Shown: positions 61,909-64,000 of the stretch, one piece after another
Layout of the letters: every line of letters starts with the position of its first letter
Position numbering within the stretch: the stretch's first letter is position 1
NCBI RefSeq assembly: GCF_031457805.1
Contig: NZ_JAVDXI010000003.1
Location: 62,001 to 126,000 of the forward strand
Length of the DNA: 64,000 nucleotides
Direction: 5' to 3'
Source of the DNA: Caulobacter sp031457805
Lineage (GTDB): Bacteria > Pseudomonadota > Alphaproteobacteria > Caulobacterales > Caulobacteraceae
The notes under the pieces: generated by a model
Databases searched by the model: none
What the model was told of the DNA's origin: nothing
The model's input: the letters and a program-made list of their open reading frames with translations, nothing else
Translations under genes and position numbers: made by a program

Positions 61909-62283
61909 ATGCCCTCTCAGCCCCGCATCTTCCGGCCTGGCGGCTCGCGCTCGCGGGCCGATGCTCGCCGCGCCTACGACGCCACGCGGCGGGATCGTCA
62001 TGCCTGGCGCGCTTGGTACGGCCTCGCCCGCTGGCATCGCATCCGCGCCCGCCAGCTGCGCGACCATCCGCTCTGCGCCCTGTGCGAAGAGGACGGCCTC
62101 GTCGTCCCCGCCACGGTCTGCGACCACGTCGAGCAGCACGGTGGCGACGAGGAGAAGTTCTGGTCGGGTCCGTTTCAGTCGCTGTGCAAGCCCTGCCACG
62201 ATCGCCGAAAGCAGGCCGAGGAGGCCGCCGCCCGGCGGGCCGCCCCCCGGCCGCGCGCCGGTGGGGGGGCATCGAAAGTCTGA
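61909..62283 (+). CDS. HNH endonuclease of the packaging module
   Basis: A 124-residue HNH nuclease. It has zinc pairs CALC and CKPC, the catalytic stretch TVCDHVEQHGGDEEKFW, and FQSLCKPCHDRRKQ. In HK97-type phages such HNH proteins lie directly before the terminase and stimulate large-terminase cleavage at cos. The basic N-terminus (FRPGGSRSRADARRAYDATRR) should bind DNA. Confidence 0.92.
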   Translation: MPSQPRIFRPGGSRSRADARRAYDATRRDRHAWRAWYGLARWHRIRARQLRDHPLCALCEEDGLVVPATVCDHVEQHGGDEEKFWSGPFQSLCKPCHDRRKQAEEAAARRAAPRPRAGGGASKV

Positions 62284-62368
62284 GGCCGCCCGTCCCCCAC
62301 ACCGGCGTCCCAAGCACGCGCATTTCTCCGCGATATTCTGCAGAACATTTTTTTAGAGGGAGGGGCGC

Positions 62369-62995
62369 ATGGGCCGACGCCCTGATCCCGCGAGCGTCCA
62401 GCACGCGAAAGGCAATCCCGGCAAGCGGCTCTCGAAGGCCGAGCGCCAACGTCTGGAGTCGGAGCGCCTGGCGGGCCTGATGGCCGCCGCCCCGGCGGCC
62501 GGCGCGGACCCGCTATCGCCGCCCGCGTTCCTGGACGAGCGCTTCGGCCCGGCCCTGGCGATCTGGCGCGAATATGCGCCGAAGCTGGCGGCCACGAACC
62601 GCCTGGGCGAGCTGCACCGCCATACCTTCGCGCTGTTCTGCGTCTACATGGGCGAGTGGGTGGCCGCGAACGAAGAGATCGTCACCAAGGGCGCGACCCA
62701 GCGGATCAAGAACGTCTCGGGCTCGTACCGCGAAGTCGACCGCCCGGCGGTCTCACGCCGCGCCACGGCGTTCGCCGCCGTCATGGAGCTGTCGGAACAC
62801 TTCGGCTTCACGCCGCACGACGAGTACGCGCTGATGAAGGACCAGGTGGCGATGGGCCAGCTGGGGCTCTTCGGCAACGCGAAACCTGCCGCCGGCGCAG
62901 CGCCGCAACCCGAACAGCCTGCGGCGGCCACCCAGGCTGAAGACCCGATCGGCGCCCTCGGCCGCATGGACTCGGCGCCGCCGCGCCCGCACTGA
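62369..62995 (+). CDS. Phage terminase small subunit, P27 family
   Basis: A 208-residue P27-type TerS. It has MGRRPDPASVQHAKGNPGKRLSKAE (family start), the helical centre FGPALAIWREYAPKLAATNRLGELHRHTFALFCVYMGEW, and AFAAVMELSEHFGFTPHDEYAL. The C-terminal tail is Ala/Pro-rich. It recognises the packaging site and recruits TerL. GGGAGGGG ribosome site precedes the ATG; TerL starts 2 bp after its stop. Confidence 0.93.
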   Translation: MGRRPDPASVQHAKGNPGKRLSKAERQRLESERLAGLMAAAPAAGADPLSPPAFLDERFGPALAIWREYAPKLAATNRLGELHRHTFALFCVYMGEWVAANEEIVTKGATQRIKNVSGSYREVDRPAVSRRATAFAAVMELSEHFGFTPHDEYALMKDQVAMGQLGLFGNAKPAAGAAPQPEQPAAATQAEDPIGALGRMDSAPPRPH

Positions 62996-62997
62996 CC

Positions 62998-64000
62998 ATG
63001 ACGCGCGACGAGGCGTCGGCCGGCGCCTCGCCGGACGCGATCCAGTCCAGCCACGGCGAGGGACTGTGGCCTCTGCCCGACTGGCTGAAGTCGGTCGAGG
63101 AGGATCCGACCTACGCCTGGGTGATCACCCAGTGGAAGCGCGCGGCGGGGGTGCCTGGTGCGTGGTTCGACTACGCCAAGGCCCAGGGCGCGGTAGACCT
63201 CTGGCCGAAGATCTTCACGCTCACCGAGGACCGCTTCGCCGGGAAGCCCTTCCGGCTGGTGCTCTGGCAAGAGCTGATCGTCCGCATGCTCGTCGGCTGG
63301 AAGGTCCCGGTGGACCTGCTGGACGAGGAGACCGGCGAGCCCAAGGTCGAGCAGGTTCGGCTGTTCCGCCGGCTGATGCTCTGGATCCCGCGCAAGAACG
63401 GTAAGAGCGAGTTCCTGTCGGCGCTGGCCCTGCTGTTCTTCGTGCTGGACGGCACCGTCGCCGGCCAGGGCTTCGCCTTCGCCCGCGACGAGAAGCAGGC
63501 CAAGATCGTCTTCGACAAGATGAAGGCGATGGTCTTCGGCGAGCGGTCGGACGGCAAGCCGCCGCCGCTGGCCAAGGGCATCGTCGGCTTCAAGAAGTCG
63601 CTCTGGATCCCGAAGATCCGCGCTCTGTTCGAGTTGCTCACCGGCAAGGCCGAGGGCAAGCACGGCAGGTCGCCCACGGTCATCGTCGGCGACGAGATGC
63701 ACGAATGGGAGAGCCTGGATCTCTCCACGACGCTGCGCCAGGGCACCGGCGCCCGCCTGCAGCCGATCGAGCTATACGCCTCGACCGCCGGCCTGAAGGA
63801 CAAGGTTGTCGGCTACGGGCTCTGGGAAGAGAGCCGCGCTATCCTCGACGGTCGCATCGACGATCCGACCACCCTGGTCGTGATCTTCGCGGCCGATCCC
63901 GACGCCGATCCATTCGACGAGAAGAACTGGCCTGGCGCGAACCCGTCGCTGGGCCTGTCGCCAACGATGGCCTTCCTCCGCCGCGAGGCGGCGCTGGCCA
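62998..64000 (+). CDS. Phage terminase large subunit, 3' end outside window
   Basis: An ATG at 62998 opens a frame that remains open to the window edge (334 codons), beginning MTRDEASAGASPDAIQSSHG. The ATPase Walker A variant IPRKNGKS is at residues 130-137. Walker B is TVIVGDEMHEWESL near 223-236, and ELYASTAGLKDK is the coupling-type motif. This is a TerL of the HK97/P27-partner type. Its nuclease domain lies beyond the window. It packages phage DNA into the head. Confidence 0.95.
   Translation, partial: MTRDEASAGASPDAIQSSHGEGLWPLPDWLKSVEEDPTYAWVITQWKRAAGVPGAWFDYAKAQGAVDLWPKIFTLTEDRFAGKPFRLVLWQELIVRMLVGWKVPVDLLDEETGEPKVEQVRLFRRLMLWIPRKNGKSEFLSALALLFFVLDGTVAGQGFAFARDEKQAKIVFDKMKAMVFGERSDGKPPPLAKGIVGFKKSLWIPKIRALFELLTGKAEGKHGRSPTVIVGDEMHEWESLDLSTTLRQGTGARLQPIELYASTAGLKDKVVGYGLWEESRAILDGRIDDPTTLVVIFAADPDADPFDEKNWPGANPSLGLSPTMAFLRREAALA

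Larger units (their letters stand above)
48400..64000. mobile_element. Temperate tailed-phage prophage, right end outside window
   Basis: An uninterrupted phage module order: attL-like tRNA scar, tyrosine integrase, leftward early operon, S24 repressor with operator arrays, Cro-like gene, replication genes (methyltransferase, prim-pol, D5 helicase, iterons), then HNH, TerS and TerL. The P27-type small terminase and HNH-first packaging order point to an HK97-type siphovirus. Head and tail genes would follow beyond position 64000. No disruption is visible in the part seen. Confidence 0.93.

Overview
The window is high-GC alphaproteobacterial DNA. I assign it to Caulobacter, most likely a C. vibrioides/segnis-type strain. 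The basis is the gene set and synteny: a GapR-type DUF2312 protein, the lptC-lptA-lptB-rpoN-hpf-ptsN cluster, an Hsp20-DUF1150 pair, a FYDLN acid protein and rpsA-cmk-aroA. The assignment is by recognition, not by a database search.

Positions 1 to about 48400 are host core genome. From left to right: the end of an XdhC-like gene; a creatininase-family hydrolase; acs; a START-like secreted protein and a DCC oxidoreductase; a bphO-bphP heme oxygenase/bacteriophytochrome operon; an M16 protease; mscL, ihfB, rpsA, cmk and aroA; a FYDLN protein; tRNA-Ala; hsp20 and a DUF1150 gene; then a long leftward envelope/nitrogen cluster (nrnC, lptC, lptA, lptB, rpoN, an exoD-like gene, hpf, ptsN). After tRNA-Leu come an NDUFA9-like reductase, uppP, gltD and gltB (glutamate synthase), a thioesterase, a membrane protein, an ATP-dependent DNA ligase, and a sugar/envelope cluster (DegT aminotransferase, mscS, transaldolase, rfbD-like, gmhB, AGE epimerase, manC). 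Last are nadE, tkt and an OprB-type porin gene interrupted by one in-frame stop. Three inverted pairs of a REP-like repeat and one 108-bp palindromic element lie between host genes.

Positions from about 48400 to the right edge belong to a temperate phage, cut off by the window inside the large terminase. The left end is marked by a 23-bp tRNA 3'-end fragment (candidate attL) followed by a tyrosine integrase. A textbook alphaproteobacterial SOS box (GTTC-N7-GTTC) sits 4 bp before the integrase start. A leftward early operon (54671 down to about 49807) carries three unknown proteins, a GapR-like nucleoid protein, two tiny membrane proteins, a ParB-like protein, a DUF551-like protein, an excisionase-like HTH protein and an unknown 290-residue protein. 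Several of its genes are joined by TGATG overlaps. A LexA-type S24 repressor sits at the switch, flanked on both sides by copies of a GGAC(N)ATYCGTCC operator-like motif. The rightward operon encodes a Cro-like protein, small unknowns, an adenine methyltransferase, a prim-pol primase and a D5-type helicase. It is followed by a cluster of GAACAGT iterons (candidate origin), an unknown gene, a terminator, and an HNH-TerS-TerL packaging module of the HK97 type.

The strongest candidate for new biology is the leftward prophage operon. It couples a host-like GapR homologue, an orphan ParB-family protein and two micro membrane proteins under one repressor-controlled promoter, while the integrase appears to answer to the host LexA.
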